NCBI GenBank assembly: GCA_030704615.1
Contig: CM060733.1
Coordinates: 56,854,001 to 56,918,000, forward strand
DNA length: 64,000 nt
DNA from: Takakia lepidozioides
Taxonomy: Eukaryota > Streptophyta > Takakiopsida > Takakiales > Takakiaceae
Reading direction: 5' to 3'
Positions 42,129-59,865 of the stretch are shown piece by piece. A program made the position numbers and the translations under genes. Numbering within the stretch: the first letter of the stretch is position 1; the number at the start of each line of letters is the position of its first letter. The notes beneath the pieces were generated by a model. The model was not told the DNA's origin. It saw only the letters and a list, made by a program, of their open reading frames with translations, and did no database searches.

Positions 42129-42964
42129 GATGAGCGTTTTTAGGACTACGGCTTTGGCGGAGTCGTTGTAAGTTAGGTCGTTGGGTAGATCTGTGGTGGT
42201 TTGGAGTGACTTTGGCAAGTACTGCCAGTGTGGCAGCAGGGAAGTATCCAAAAACATATAATAGAGGTGAGAAGAAGCTTTGGGGTGAACACTTTCCGAC
42301 CCCAGTCAATGATGGGACAATGGAGACAAAACTGACCAATGAGGCTCTTCTCATTCCAGTCGAGGTCGCACGCAAGTTGTCGAAATTCGGCAGCATAAAC
42401 GGAAGCTGGACGTGCACCTTGTCGAAGATTTCGCATCTTTGTCTCTGCAACTCTCTCTCTATCATTCTCTCCAAATGTTGCAGTAAACTCGGACATGAAC
42501 GCTTCAAAATTGTATAGTAAATGCGAATTTTTCTCTAATAGTGGTGCAAACCAAGATAGAGCAGTGCCTGATAGAAGGGTGCCCACGAATCCCACTTGAA
42601 TACCTTCATCAGAGTAGCGTTGTGGATGTAGTCGTAGCAACAATAGTACTTGTTGAACAAAACCACGAAATCTTGATCTCGTCCCATCAAATTTCTCGGG
42701 CATGCTGACATTTGGTTCCCTTGTAATCTGTTGAAGATTTGGAGGAACCGTTGCAGTAGGATTTGTTGTAGTAGGGACTCGTAAGGTTGAAGATCCATTG
42801 TTCGACTCCTTCAACTCTAAAATTTGTTGTTGCAAATTGTTGAAAGCATTGTCAAGGTCTTGAGATTGATTAGCTTGTAGTTGGGCAGTAGAGGCACGAA
42901 GTTCTTGCATCTGGAGCTGAAGACTCTGCAATGTGACGACCATTTCCGCAAATGTGTCTTTCAT
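42129..42964 (-). pseudogene. Chromovirus Gag, inverted copy
   Basis: Frame from ATG 42,964 with MPEKFDGTRSRFRGFVQQV, SGTALSWFAPLLE and FEAFMSEFTATFG, the retrotransposon gag family. It is almost identical to the gag at 45,248-45,724 but in opposite orientation. It is cut off at about 42,129, next to the kinase-like copy 2 promoter. Confidence 0.88.
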
Positions 42965-43018
42965 CTTAACTAACTAAGGAACAAACAGTCTCGTCAAACT
43001 GTCAAGAACGGGACATGA

Positions 43019-43593
43019 CTGAACCCAAACAAGAGATCATACTAGAGGTACAAGACTAGACAAGAAGTCAAGGTCGGCGTGGCCGTATGCACGATAAGTA
43101 AATAGGAATCAAGACGATTTTTATAACAATGAACAAGAGTACAATATATTGGAACACGACTTGAATATTGGAAACTGGACTGAAGTACCAGATACTGGAA
43201 ACTGGGCTAGAGTACTGGGAACTGGAAATAAAAGTAGTTTGAATTGGTGTTGGCGAGACTGAAGAGTGTCCACTCTCGCCTCCTATATATACTGGCTACT
43301 AAGAAGCTTCCCTAAGAAGCTTCCCCTATGGAGGTTGCTTGCTGGAGAAGTTTTCAAGATTAAACAAAGGTTTCTTGATGGAGAAGCTCCTTAAGCAAAT
43401 GAGGTATCTTGATGGAGAAGTTTCATCCAAAGGAAGCTTCCTGAGCAGTTTCCCAAGTTACTCTTGGTAATTTGATAAACTCCCGGTAACTTGATAAAAA
43501 ATGATAAATCACGGTAAGTCGTGGTAACTTTCGGTAACATGGTAACTTTTGGTATTTACTCCTGGTAAGTTTTTCTGAGCTATGTCCGTGACA
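43019..43593 (-). repeat. 5' LTR of the inverted copy
   Basis: Reading on the minus strand it begins TGTCACGGACATAGCTCAG and ends near TTTGGGTTCA. It matches 44,542-45,131 and 50,303-50,853. It contains AGAAGCTTC-rich repeats and a TATATATA element near 43,285. Confidence 0.82.
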
Positions 43594-43689
43594 CATAGTA
43601 ACGGCCTTCGTAAGCTCAGTCGTGGTTACGAATATGACTGGTGCTCCAATCATCCATTAGGCCGCGGATCATGAAGCGAGTTATCATTC

Positions 43690-43910
43690 GACACCCGTTT
43701 TTTAAATTTATTTTTTAATGTAATGGAAACACTTGGGAGTGACAGCTCACAAATCAGGCCCCCTTAATCGTATAACCTCTTTCACAGTAACCCCGCCATG
43801 TGGCGTTGGAATGGGACACCACCCAGGAACATCGTTAGTAGCAAGATTTGACCCTATAATCGTCTGGGTGGCATTCGGTGCACTTCACCAACTGAGCTAC
43901 TGACTGTTGG
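43690..43910 (-). repeat. tRNA-derived SINE
   Basis: On the minus strand the head (43,907-43,835) reads GTCAGTAGCTCAGTTGGTGA, a good A box, and GGGTCAAATCTTGC, a weakened B box 40 bases on. Six of seven acceptor-stem pairs can form. The body contains GTTACTGTGAAAGAGG and TGAGCTGTCACTCCCAAGTG, shared with 53,950-54,085. Confidence 0.65.
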
Positions 43911-44541
43911 TATCTCATTCAACTCTTACTAAACATCGAGTGAACAGTGGAACTTGCTTTATGAACCAAATAGAAACTGTTTTTTCTCCTGAAGTTTATA
44001 CATAATGTTTCTTTATTGCTCATATTATATATTAATAGACAAACAATTATTTATATCTTTATATTTATATTTAAAATGATCCATTTAAATTCATTTAAAT
44101 GATTTAAAAAATACATATTCAGATATTTCTCCTTATTTCTGGACCAAACTTTAGCAGATTTACTTTAAATTGTATTATGCTCTATTGTTGGCAGAAGTGT
44201 CGTAATTAAGAAATAAGTTTATGACAGACAGATCATGTGGATTTCAATATCTGTATCTGAAAGCCTTGACAATGGGTCAATCTTTTGCTGGGGTATGACA
44301 ACAGCTTGTTCTAGTGTTTCCAGCAAGCCAGAAGAGCAACAAGAGCATAGTAAGGCTTCCCCCACCTTGAGGACTCTGTTAGCAATATGCCACAGGAAAG
44401 TCGACAATTTTGCAGGTCTTGTTTTATTCCAGATGGGTTTCCAGTTCTCATCAACAAATCCGTAAGACTGTCATTTTGCATTCCATTTCGCAAGGAGAGG
44501 TTGGGGAGAGGCGAGGATCTTTAAGCCTTTTTGGTAGACTT
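43911..44541. other. Spacer between inverted retrotransposon copies
   Basis: A+T-rich, no gene recognised. It separates two head-to-head LTRs. Confidence 0.45.
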
Positions 44542-45131
44542 TGTCGCGGACATAGTCCAGAAGAACTTATCAGGAGTAAATACCAGAAGTTACCAAGTTA
44601 TCATGTTACCGGAAGTTACCACGATTTACCGTGATTTATCATTACTTACCATATTACCGGGAGTTTACCAAATTATCAAGAGTAACTTGGGAAACTGCTC
44701 AGGAAGCTTTCTTTGGAGGAAACTTCTCTATCAAGATACCTCCTTTGTTTAAGGAAGCTTCTCCATCAAGAAATATTTGTTTACTCTTGAAAACTTCTTC
44801 ATCAAGAAACCTCCATAGGGGAAGCTTCTTATGAGACTTTTTAGTAGCCAGCATATATATGAGGCGAGACTGGACACTCTTCAGTCTCGCCAACACTAGT
44901 TCAAGTTACTCTTGTTTCCAGTTCCCAATACTCTAGCCCAGTTTCCAGTATCTGGTACTTCAGTCCAGTTTCCAACATTCCAGTATTCAAGTCGTGTTCC
45001 AATATCTTGTACTATTGGTCATTGTTATAAAGATCGTCTTGATTCATATTTACTCATCGTGCATACGGCCACGCCGACCTTGATTTTCTGTCTAGTCTTG
45101 TACCTCTAGTATGATCTCTTGTTTGTGTTCA
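44542..45131 (+). repeat. 5' LTR
   Basis: Begins TGTCGCGGACATAGTCCAG and ends near TTTGTGTTCA. It contains a TATATATG element at about 44,854 and TTCCAGT tandem words around 44,930-44,990. Confidence 0.78.
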
Positions 45132-45185
45132 GTCATGTTCTTGTCCTTGACAGTTTGGCGAGACTAAAGTTTGTTCCTTAGTTGG

Positions 45186-46200
45186 TTAAGATGGAAGGCA
45201 CATTTGCGGAAATGGTTGTTACATTGTAGAGTTTTCAGCTCTAGATGCAAGAACTTCGTGCCTCTACTGCCCAACTACAAGTTGATCAGTCTCAAGATTT
45301 TGGCAACGCTCTCAACAATTTGCAACAACAAATTTCAGAGTTGAAGGAGACGAACAATGGATCTTCAACCTTACGAGTCCCTATTACAGCAAATCATACT
45401 GCAACGGTTCCTCCAAATCTTCAACAGATTAGAAGGGAATCAAAGGTCAACATGCCCGAAAAATTTGATGGAACGAGATCAAGATTTCGCGGTTTTATTC
45501 AACAAGTACGATTGTTCCTACGACTACATCCACAATGTTACCCTGATGAAGATATTCAAGTGGGATTTGTAGACACCCTTCTATCAGGCACTGCCCTATC
45601 TTGGTTTGCACCGCTATTAGAGAAAAAATCGCATTTACTATACAATTTTGAAGCGTTCATGTCCGAGTTCACTGCAACGTTTGGAGAAAATGATAGAGAG
45701 AGAGTTGCAGAGACAAAGATGTGAAATCTTCGACAAGGAGCACGTCCAGCTTCCGTTTATGCTGCCGAATTTCGACAACTTGCGTGCGACCTCAACTGGG
45801 ATGAGAAGAGTCTCATTAGTCAATTTCGATATAGCCTAAAAGAGGATGTAAAAGATTTGTTGCTCACAACGCCAAACGTGAGTACACTGAGCGAATTCAT
45901 CACCCAAGTCATTGCTGCGTTCGAAAGACGTCAAGAGAAGCGATCTGGATGGTCGACGACACACCATGCCGCTGCTACTATGGCACCAAACACAACGATC
46001 CATCAGACATCTGGTAATGATCCTATGCAAATTGATGCTGTCCGATTCAAGCCATTGACGCCACAAGAAAAACAAAGATGACGCTCAAATGGATTATGCC
46101 TTTATTGCGGAGAAGATGATCACATAACATTAAACTATCATAACAAGAGAAGATTCAAAACTCGGGGCACAACTCAAGTATTCGATATGAGGAGGTCGGA
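45186..46200 (+). pseudogene. Gag of the chromovirus
   Basis: ATG near 45,190, then stops at about 45,227 and 45,242. The capsid blocks MPEKFDGTRSRFRGF and GTALSWFAPLLE are followed by TGA at 45,722 (the inverted copy reads CGA) and TGA at 46,079. Then LCLYCGEDDHITLNYHNKR is a damaged CCHC zinc knuckle (first two Cys and His kept, final Cys replaced by Tyr). Confidence 0.85.
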
Positions 46201-46329
46201 AAACGAAGATGTCCAGTCACAGTAGAGACCATGTGGCTGGATACCCCAAATTCCTCACCCAAAAAATGTCTCTTTCTACCTCCAGACCTTGTACCTTGTT
46301 TCACAGTTCGAGTAAAGATCAGGATGCAA

Positions 46330-47530
46330 AATCGAGACATCTCCGTAGAAGCACTTTAGGACTCGGACGCTTCAACGTGTTTTATTGACAAAGACTTTGC
46401 GAAGCAACACAATTTAACGCTCGTAAGAAATTCTCGGCCCCTGTTGAAGTCATCGATGGACGACTGTTATCATAAGAAAATATTGACCATGAAACTCGAC
46501 CCCTTGAAGTGAAGCTTAAAATTCAAGCATCACAGATTGTTTTCAATGTCATCCAGTCTCCAACGAATCTTGTGATCCTTGGATTTTCCTGGTTTGTATT
46601 TTATAATCTTGACATCGACTGGCGATCACGAAAAATTTTGGCAAGACAAAAATGCAAAAATATCAAAGGTATTCAACCCCTGTTTCTTGGAGCTAGAGCT
46701 TTCATGAGAGCTACGAAGAAAGACGCGACATTTGCACTTTATGCGACTCCGATCAAAACCACAACAGACCAAGGTACTCCGACATTACCCACTCAATATC
46801 AAGATTTCAAGGATGTCTTCGAGAAGAAAAATGCAGACATGTTGCCAGAACATTGACCTTATGATTGTGCAATTGAGTTGCAAGAAGGAGCTCAACCACC
46901 ATTCGGCCCGATCTACAATTATCTCAGACGGAGCTGGCTGCTTTACGCGAATACATTGATAAAAAATTGTCAAAGAATTTCATTCGACATTCGAAATCAC
47001 CCGCGGGAGCACCTATCTTATTTGTGAAAAAGAATGACGGATCGTTACGCATGTGTGTGGACTATCGTGGGCTCAACAAAATCACTATAAAAAATCGTTA
47101 TCCACTACCGCTGATTTCTGGACTCCTCGAACAACTTGGACGAGCAATTTTTTTTCACAAAGATCGACTTGAGATGAGCTTACAACCTTGTACGAATAAA
47201 AGAAAGAGACGAATGGAAGACTGTTTTTCGCACAAGGTACGGACATTTCGAATACAATGTTATGCCTTTCGGTCTCACAAATGCTCTAGCAATTTTTCAA
47301 CACATGATGAATGACATCTTTCGAGAATTTTTAGATGACTTTGTAGTTATCTATTTAGACGACATTTTGAGATTTTCACAGAATGAAGAAGAACATGGTC
47401 GTCATGTACGCATTGTCCTTGATAAATTGAGGGAAAAAAAAATATACGTCAAGTTGAAAAAATGTCTTTTTCACCAATCTGAAGTCGAATTTTTGGGCTA
47501 CATTATTTTCGACAAATGAGTCTTTATGGA
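46330..47530 (+). pseudogene. Protease and reverse transcriptase of the chromovirus
   Basis: The protease site reads DSDASTCFID, where the usual DSGAS Gly is Asp. Reverse transcriptase blocks are [55 protein letters not shown] and [11 protein letters not shown] (YLDD intact), separated by frame slips near 47,150 and a stop at 47,517-47,519. Confidence 0.85.
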
Positions 47531-49590
47531 TCAGAAGAAAATACAAACCATCATCGAGTGGATTAAACCAACTTCCGTCTGAAATGTACAATGTTTTCTA
47601 GGATTTGCAAATTTCTATAGAATCTTCATCAAGGACTACTCCAAAATTGCTGCACCATTGACACGACTCACAAGGAAGGATAAATTTGTATGGGACGAGA
47701 AGGCTGACCAAACATTTGAAAGGATGAAGCAGACATTTACAACGGCTCCAATACTGGTACGTGCAGACCTATCTAAACCATTCTTTTTGGAAGCAGATAC
47801 ATCGGACTTTGTACTTGACGCGGTACTCTCTCAATACGGTACAGATGGTCGACTTTACCCTGTTGGTTTTCGTTCTCGCAAATTTTCTGCTGCGGAGATC
47901 AATCATGAAATCCATGACAAAGAACTTCTAGCGATTATTGATGCTTTTGAGGAGTGACGTCATCTATTGGAGGGAACTAAACATCATGTTACAGTCTATA
48001 CCGATCACAAAAACCTCGAGTATTTTATGAGTGCTCGTGTTTTGAATCGACGACAAGCGAGATGAAGTATGTCACTAGCAAAGTTTGATTTTGTTATTAC
48101 CTACCATCCCGGACATCTTCAAGGAAAACCAGATGTTCTTTTTCGACGATCGTATCTTCTGCCAAAAGAAGGGGATGCAGCTTTTGACCAACAGAAATCC
48201 ATCATCTTGAAACCAGCAAATCTCCAATTGAATATACTATCCATGTCCACTTATGACGATGTAGAGATCATAAAGGAGATTCAAGAAGCACTGAAGAGCG
48301 ACCAATTTGCTACGACACTACGAAGTCAACTAAATCGACCTCGAGACAACCCACAAGTTACAAACGACTTTGAATTCAAAGATGACTTACTTTATTTCAA
48401 AGGACTTCTCTATGTACCTCCAGGACCTACACGACTTCAAATTCTTCAAATATGTCATGATCTTCCGGCTGCAAGACATTTCGGCTTCAACAAAACAATG
48501 GAATTGATATCCAAGGACTATTGGTGGCCGCAGATGTGGAAATTCGTGAAAGAATTATAAAAATCTTGCGACACGTGTGCTAGAGCGAAGGGACCACGAC
48601 ATCGACCTTACGGCCTTCTTCAACCATTACCCATTCCCAAGGGCCTATGGTCGTCCGTGTCTATGGGCTTTATTACGGACCTTCCAATTTCCAAGACCAC
48701 CGATTCAATCCTTGTTATTATAGATCGTTTTACGAAGATGACACATGACGGTTACCGACGAGGAAACTGCAAGACTCTTCCTCAATAATATCTACCGCAT
48801 TCATGGACTCCCGAATGACATCGTATCTGATCGAGGACCACAGTTCATATCAAATTTCTGGAGGAGATTATTTCACATATTGGATACTAAGATCAATCTC
48901 CCTACAGTTAATCATCCACAGACTGATGGTCAAACCGAACGTGTAAACCAGATTTTGGAGCAGTATCTTCGCTGTACGATAAATTATCACCAAGATAATT
49001 GGACGGACCTTTTGTCATTAGCTGAGTTTGCCTACAACAACACTATATTTTCTTCGACCAAGCAAACTCCATTTTTCTCCAATTATGGTCATCATCCTCG
49101 AGCAAACCCTTTCCACATGAAGACTGTTGGAAGCCCTGCTGCAGAAAACCTTGCTACTCATCTTGCTATGATTCACAAGGAGCTTACATTCCACCTCGCA
49201 GAAGCTCAAAAACAATACAAGGAGTATGCAGATCAACGTCGCCAACTCCAACCCCAGTTCAAGGTCGGAGATCGTGTGTGGCTTCTTCGACGTGACATAC
49301 AAACCTCGCGACCATCAAGGAAGTTGGATTATCAACGTCTGGGACCATTCAAAATTATTCGACAAATAAATCCAGTCAGTTTTCAGCTTGAACTCCCACG
49401 AAGTATGCGCATCCATCCAGTCTTTCATGTTTCATTAGTGGAGTGGTATCATCCATCGAATATTCCACGGAGAGTCTCTGTACCACCTCCACCAATCGAA
49501 GTCAATCAGGAAATTGAGTATGAAGTCGACGAAGTCCTAGACTTTTGCATCAAGTATAAACGTTTTGAGTATTTCGTACATTGAAAAGGC
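47531..49590 (+). pseudogene. RNase H and integrase of the chromovirus
   Basis: RNase H: FFLEADTSDFVLDAVLSQ, INHEIHDKELLAI and [13 protein letters not shown]. Integrase zinc-binding part: ICHDLPAARHFGF and CDTCARAKG (HHCC). Catalytic core: DLPISKTTDSILVIIDRFTK, VSDRGPQF and NHPQTDGQTERVNQ, giving the D, D, E set. The segment after DRFTKMTH has lost about ten bases. Confidence 0.85.
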
Positions 49591-49700
49591 TACGACATCA
49601 GCGAACGAACATGTGAACCTTCATCCAACCTCGCCAATGCATCTGACAAAGTCCAAGAGTTTCATCAACGATATCCAGCTAAGCCCCGAGCTACACGTCA
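49505..49700 (+). pseudogene. Integrase C-terminal chromodomain
   Basis: Reads EIEYEVDEVLDFCIKYK, EYFVH, stop, KGYDISERTCEPSSNL and FHQRYPAKP. The stop (TGA at about 49,582) replaces the Trp of the WKGY signature. The domain identifies the element as a chromovirus, which in known members binds histone marks to guide insertion. Confidence 0.78.
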
Positions 49701-50302
49701 ATAAGACGTCACAACGATGATGTCAGCCAAGTTAGCTTCAAGGTGAAGACTTCATATTCAATGTACCTAATACACACTAAGGAAGGAGGAGCACCACACA
49801 TCAGTATATATAGCTATACTTCCAACACTCTTGCATCTCGTATTGGCAACATGAAGTCAGAAGAACTAGATACATTGAAGCTGTCGCTTACCCAACTACC
49901 AGATCAACCGTTCCGACTCTCACGACCTTCAACATCGACGCTCTCGAGACGATGAGCCACCAATGCGACGCGTACTTCCTCGTCTGGACCCCGTACGACG
50001 GTAAGTGGAGCCTACTCGAAGTCTGATAATTTTGTTGGAGGTTGAGGCTTCGGACCCAGAGGGCAACGAAATCATGTTTGAAGACAGCTTAAAAAATCAG
50101 AATGCTCAAATCACTACGTGGTCCCAAGTTCAAGGTGTTGGACACTATTGATGGCTGCAAAAACGTATAAATCATTTGAGTCAAGAATGAAGAGCCGAAT
50201 ACTTGGCAAGTACCATTCGCCGGATTTTGGATTTTCTCCAACTCTAAGCAAGTCCAAGATTTTACCGCTCCTCGAGGAACTCGGCGCTAGAGGAGGGGGT
50301 GA

Positions 50303-50853
50303 TGTCACGGACATAGCCCAAAAGAACTTACCAGGAGTAAATACAAGAAGTTACAAAGTTACTATGTTATCAAAAGTTATCATGACTTACTACTATAATT
50401 TACCATTACTTATCATGTTACCGGAATTTTACCAAATCACCAAGAGTAACTTGGGAAACTGCTCATGAAGCTTCATTTGGAGGAAACTTCTCCATCAAAA
50501 TACCTCATTTGTTTAAGGAAGCTTCTCCATCAAGAAACATTTGTTTACTCTTGGAAACTTCTCCATCGAGAAACCTCCATAGGGGAAGCTTCTTAGGAGA
50601 CTTCTTAGTAGCCAGTATATATAGGAGGTGAGACTGGACACTCTTCAGTCTCGCCAACACCAGTTCAAGTTACTCTTGTTTCCAGTTCCCAGTACTCTAG
50701 CCCAATTTCTAGTATCTGGTACTTCAGTCCAGTTTCCAGCATTCCAGTATTCAAGTTGTGTTCCAATATCTTGTACTATTGTTCATTGTTATAAAAATCG
50801 TCTTGATTCCTATTTACTCATCGTGCATACGGCCACGCCGACCTTGACTTCTT
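50303..50853 (+). repeat. 3' LTR, right end truncated
   Basis: Begins TGTCACGGACATAGCCC after a polypurine tract. Similarity to the 5' LTR stops at CCGACCTTGACTTCT, about 40 bp short of the expected end. Confidence 0.78.
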
Positions 50854-51547
50854 GAAAGCATCCAACAGCCACTCGACTGAAAATGCATGTAGAACTTTGT
50901 CACCGCCACACATTTCTAAATCTATGGTAATACCATTGTGATCGTTGATGAACTCTAGGCACTTCTTCACATAGCCCAGAAACTTGGCCGACTCGGGGGG
51001 AAAGATCATATCCTTCATGACGCAACTGCCGATTTTCCAGCGAAAAGTATTACTTTCGTGAAACAGGCTCACTTCACCCATCACCAATTGGTTTGGCTGA
51101 CCTGCAGCCCAAGTGTCATCTGTTGTGCTGCCCAAAAATTTGTAACTGGGTAGAGGTTGATCAACCAAGATGCACTTAGTCTTGTACAACCTCGGAAACA
51201 TGTAGAAAGGGTCACAAGGACCCTCCTCCACATGCCTATTTGACCAAGCTAGGGTGAGCAGTATTCCGTTGAAAAATGGAAACTTGAGTCAGGATCTTCT
51301 CAGTCAGGAGTTTCATGTCGTGAGAATGAAGACTCTTGCTGACCCAATTCGTCAGCATTTGGGCTGCGGATTCGTCGAACCCATAAGGTTTCAATCCTTC
51401 AAGGGCATTGTATAGCTTGACAAAGTCCATCTTTTGCAATCTCTTTCCTGGATTCACAATAATTAAGTTAGAGAGCTGGAGTCTGGAACTAAGACTTGGA
51501 AGTTTACATTTAAATATCCATATCAACAGACAAAGGTACAGTTTCAT
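50854..51547 (-). pseudogene. Unknown gene fragment
   Basis: Minus-strand coding from about 51,436 (MDFVKLYNALEGLKPYGFDE, WVSKSLHSHDMKLLTEKIL) runs, after a one-base slip near 51,270, into LLTLAWSNRHVEEG, MFPRLYKTKCILVDQPLPSY and ECLEFINDHNG-like sequence to 50,860. It is cut by the retrotransposon LTR. Protein-like composition and conserved-looking blocks suggest a real plant gene, but I do not recognise it. Confidence 0.5.
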
Positions 51548-53449
51548 TATTTATCGTACGCAATTTATGAAGATGGTGTACAATAATAATGAGGTCACAT
51601 CTTCATCTTATACAAAATCTTGAAGACATGCTCAGTCAAGAATTTAATATGACTGATGAAGGTGAAGTCCACTTGGTATACAAATTACACACAACAAGCA
51701 AGACCATTTGCTCATCATCTCTCAAACAAAGTATTTAAAAAGAGTATTACTAATATATCAATTAATGAAGTATAATACAATTTCTACTCCGCTTAAAAGT
51801 GGAATAAAGCTATAAGACAAGACAGTCCTACCATAGTATCAAAAGAAGAGATAATGCAACATACACATATGCACAAGCTACAGGTAGCTTAATGCATGCA
51901 ATAGTGGATACTCAACATGTATCAATATCAAAATGTATGCTGGATCAAATACTGGATATCGACTATCAATGAATAACAAGATAACACCATGTCGGAGAGG
52001 ATATCACAAATTTCGGGTATCATCCAGGTATTGTGTATCGAACATCCCCGGGAGGATATAAGTCCGGAAATCAACCAACAAAGGTGGGGATATATATATA
52101 TAATATTCAGTTTTCAACCTGTAACCCGAGCTGTTTATCACTCTAACATGGATTATTACTTTGTTTCAGTTGATCCAAGTATTAGGAACTAGTTAGATCA
52201 ACTTAATCAAAGTATTAATCTATGAGCTAAACAAGATCGCTCCTGGAGCGAGGAATCTCCGAAGCAATACCGACATCGCACAAGACGCTGATGACGATCG
52301 AAATAAAATGAACTCTACGTTCTGGTGCCAACAATGGCACTTATAAACATCACCCCTGATCACTCACAATCTCTTTGCACAAGCAGCAAACAAGGTTCGA
52401 TAAAATGACCTACAAAGTGAATCGGAGGAAACCAAACTGCAAAATGAAATCAAACAATGATCAGGTAGAAATGAAACAACCTCATTTCAGCTTATGATGT
52501 ATTCAAGAACAACCCACAAAACTTCTATGACTATCTCTAAATCACCAACTCATAAACCTGAAAACACACTGAGGTGAAATGAACTTGAGATCAAAATTGT
52601 GAAGAATGAAAGTAGTTCAAGACGCCCAAATCCGCAGCTTCAAGCACCCAACGAGATTCAAGCCTCCACCTCAACTCAAGTCAATCAATGAAACTCAATG
52701 AGACCAATATCACTCATTTCGTTATGCAGAACTTGCTATCTGATATAGTCGATATGCTCACAACATGCTCACAATATGCTAGCAACATCACTCAACAGAC
52801 AAAGCTTCAGAACAAAGCGAGCTTCAGAGTTGTCTACCTGTGCACAAAGAGCTCCGCCAAACCACACAGAGAAGAGAGAGAGAAGAAAATAAGCTCTCGT
52901 TGGGTTGAAAGGGAGACTTACGTTTAGATCGCTGCTCTGAAAGAAGAGTTTGATGCACAAGCCGGTTATGAAGGAACACCCCAATCGACGTCGACTCTGC
53001 GCAAGAGCTCGGAGTGCACGCTACACGCTGCTGTTGTCACCTATGTACTTGCAGTCCCGCTTACTATCTGGACGCACATTGTCGGTATCCAGTCATGTCA
53101 CGCACTACATGTGGATGCTCTTCCACCCTCTTAATTATTGGAGTTGCCATTACCGACAGGCAGATGTATTGCACAAAGGTCTTTACCGACAGTTTTGTTT
53201 TTTGGTTAACAGGGTTGGAGCCCTGGTTAACTTTATTCTGAAATATTTTTGGTGGGCGAGGCCCTTACATAGATGGTTATTGGGAGGGAAAAAATTAAAC
53301 CCTCTGATTACGCCATAAGGCACACACACCGTAGTCAGTGAATTGGAGTCTAACCACTCATGATGAGTAATAACGAACTGTCCGGCCTGAGAACTTTTAG
53401 CGTAATGCTACGAAGTGGTGGCGATCCCCACTGGATTCGATAATGTATG
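51548..53449. other. No gene recognised
   Basis: A+T-rich DNA with short frames only. Repeated CTCAACATG/CAATATGC words near 52,750 are too weak to call a repeat. Confidence 0.45.
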
Positions 53450-53949
53450 TTCCTCAAACCATAGATAGAATAAAAAAACTAGCCACGAGTTTAGGCCTGC
53501 TTAAGCGGATTGCTTGGCCCAAGGACTTGGAGGAAGCTGAGCCTGGAGGCCTTTGATGATTGCTTAACGTGCTTCCAGTTGATATCCAACTCCTGCGAGG
53601 CTGTGGATGGTACCCGTGGCGTCTCTCCAAGCCCTTGGGGGCAGTTTGTTCCAGTCGCAGCGATCCGGAAGGGGCTGTTGCAGATAATTCCATCCCGCCC
53701 ACAAGTCGCAATGAAGGTAGAGTGGAGCTGGGTAGCTTGTTGGTCCGTGCTCTTTCGATATCTGCACATAGTTTTCTCCACGCTTTCCTGGCCTCAATTT
53801 GCATGTCCATGTAGATTTTTGCGAGGAGTGAGGAAGCTCTAATTGTTTTTGCATTGAAAGTTTTTTCGCATCTTATTTTCCAGAGGTGCCAGAGCGTTGC
53901 GCTTCTACGAGTAGACAGATTTGTGTGCCGTCAAACCTTTTTTCTTTTT
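53450..53949. other. Unassigned, possible transposon remnant
   Basis: Overlapping short frames on both strands (53,454-53,854). The composition resembles the ends of LINE open frames, but no catalytic motif is visible. Confidence 0.3.
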
Positions 53950-54085
53950 GTTGTTTTTAAAGGGAAACACCTGAGAGCGACAGCTCACAGATCAGGCCCC
54001 TTAATTATAGTGAGAGGAGAAAATAACCTCTTTCACATTAACCTAGCCATAAAGGCATCCAAATGGGACACCCCCAAGTGGAAGG
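53950..54085 (-). repeat. SINE-related repeat, second copy
   Basis: Shares GGGAAACACCTGAGAGCGAC, AGCTCACAGATCAGGCCCC, TAACCTCTTTCACA and ATGGGACACC with 43,725-43,830. The tRNA-like head is not evident here. Confidence 0.6.
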
Positions 54086-59650
<5,565 letters not shown>

Positions 59651-59659
59651 GCGTTTCTT

Positions 59660-59865
59660 TCATAAAGGCATGGATAAAAAATGCTTGGCAGCCTACCTGC
59701 ACGAGGCCTTCACCCTTAGACAATCGCTAGAACATTAGCTCTTATTCTTGGGTTCTGGTTTTGTTCCTCTCTCATGTTTTCTTCCATTTTGTCCCATAAG
59801 CTTTATGAGCTTTCCGCGGACGTTATAAAGCACCATTTCATTTCATTTCATTTCACTTCATGTCG
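59660..59865 (+). repeat. Possible LINE 3' tail
   Basis: Sequence ending TTTCCGCGGACGTTATAAAG, then CACCATTTCATTTCATTTCA. The tandem CATTT tail is typical of a LINE-like 3' end. It lies just upstream of the aminopeptidase N-terminal exon. No target duplication was found. Confidence 0.35.

Larger units (their letters stand above)
44542..50853 (+). mobile_element. Chromovirus-type Ty3/gypsy retrotransposon
   Basis: 5' LTR 44,542-45,131, gag about 45,186-46,200, protease-reverse transcriptase-RNase H about 46,330-48,160, integrase about 48,170-49,480, chromodomain about 49,505-49,690, polypurine tract CTAGAGGAGGGGGTGA before the 3' LTR 50,303-50,853. The order places integrase after RNase H, as in Ty3/gypsy. 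Stops in gag, reverse transcriptase, RNase H and the chromodomain, plus a short loss near 48,745, show it is dead. Ends are approximate. Confidence 0.88.

Noticed and set aside
43835-43907. Functional tRNA gene
   Set aside because: Acceptor stem and A box are good but the T arm does not pair, and the sequence continues into a SINE body.
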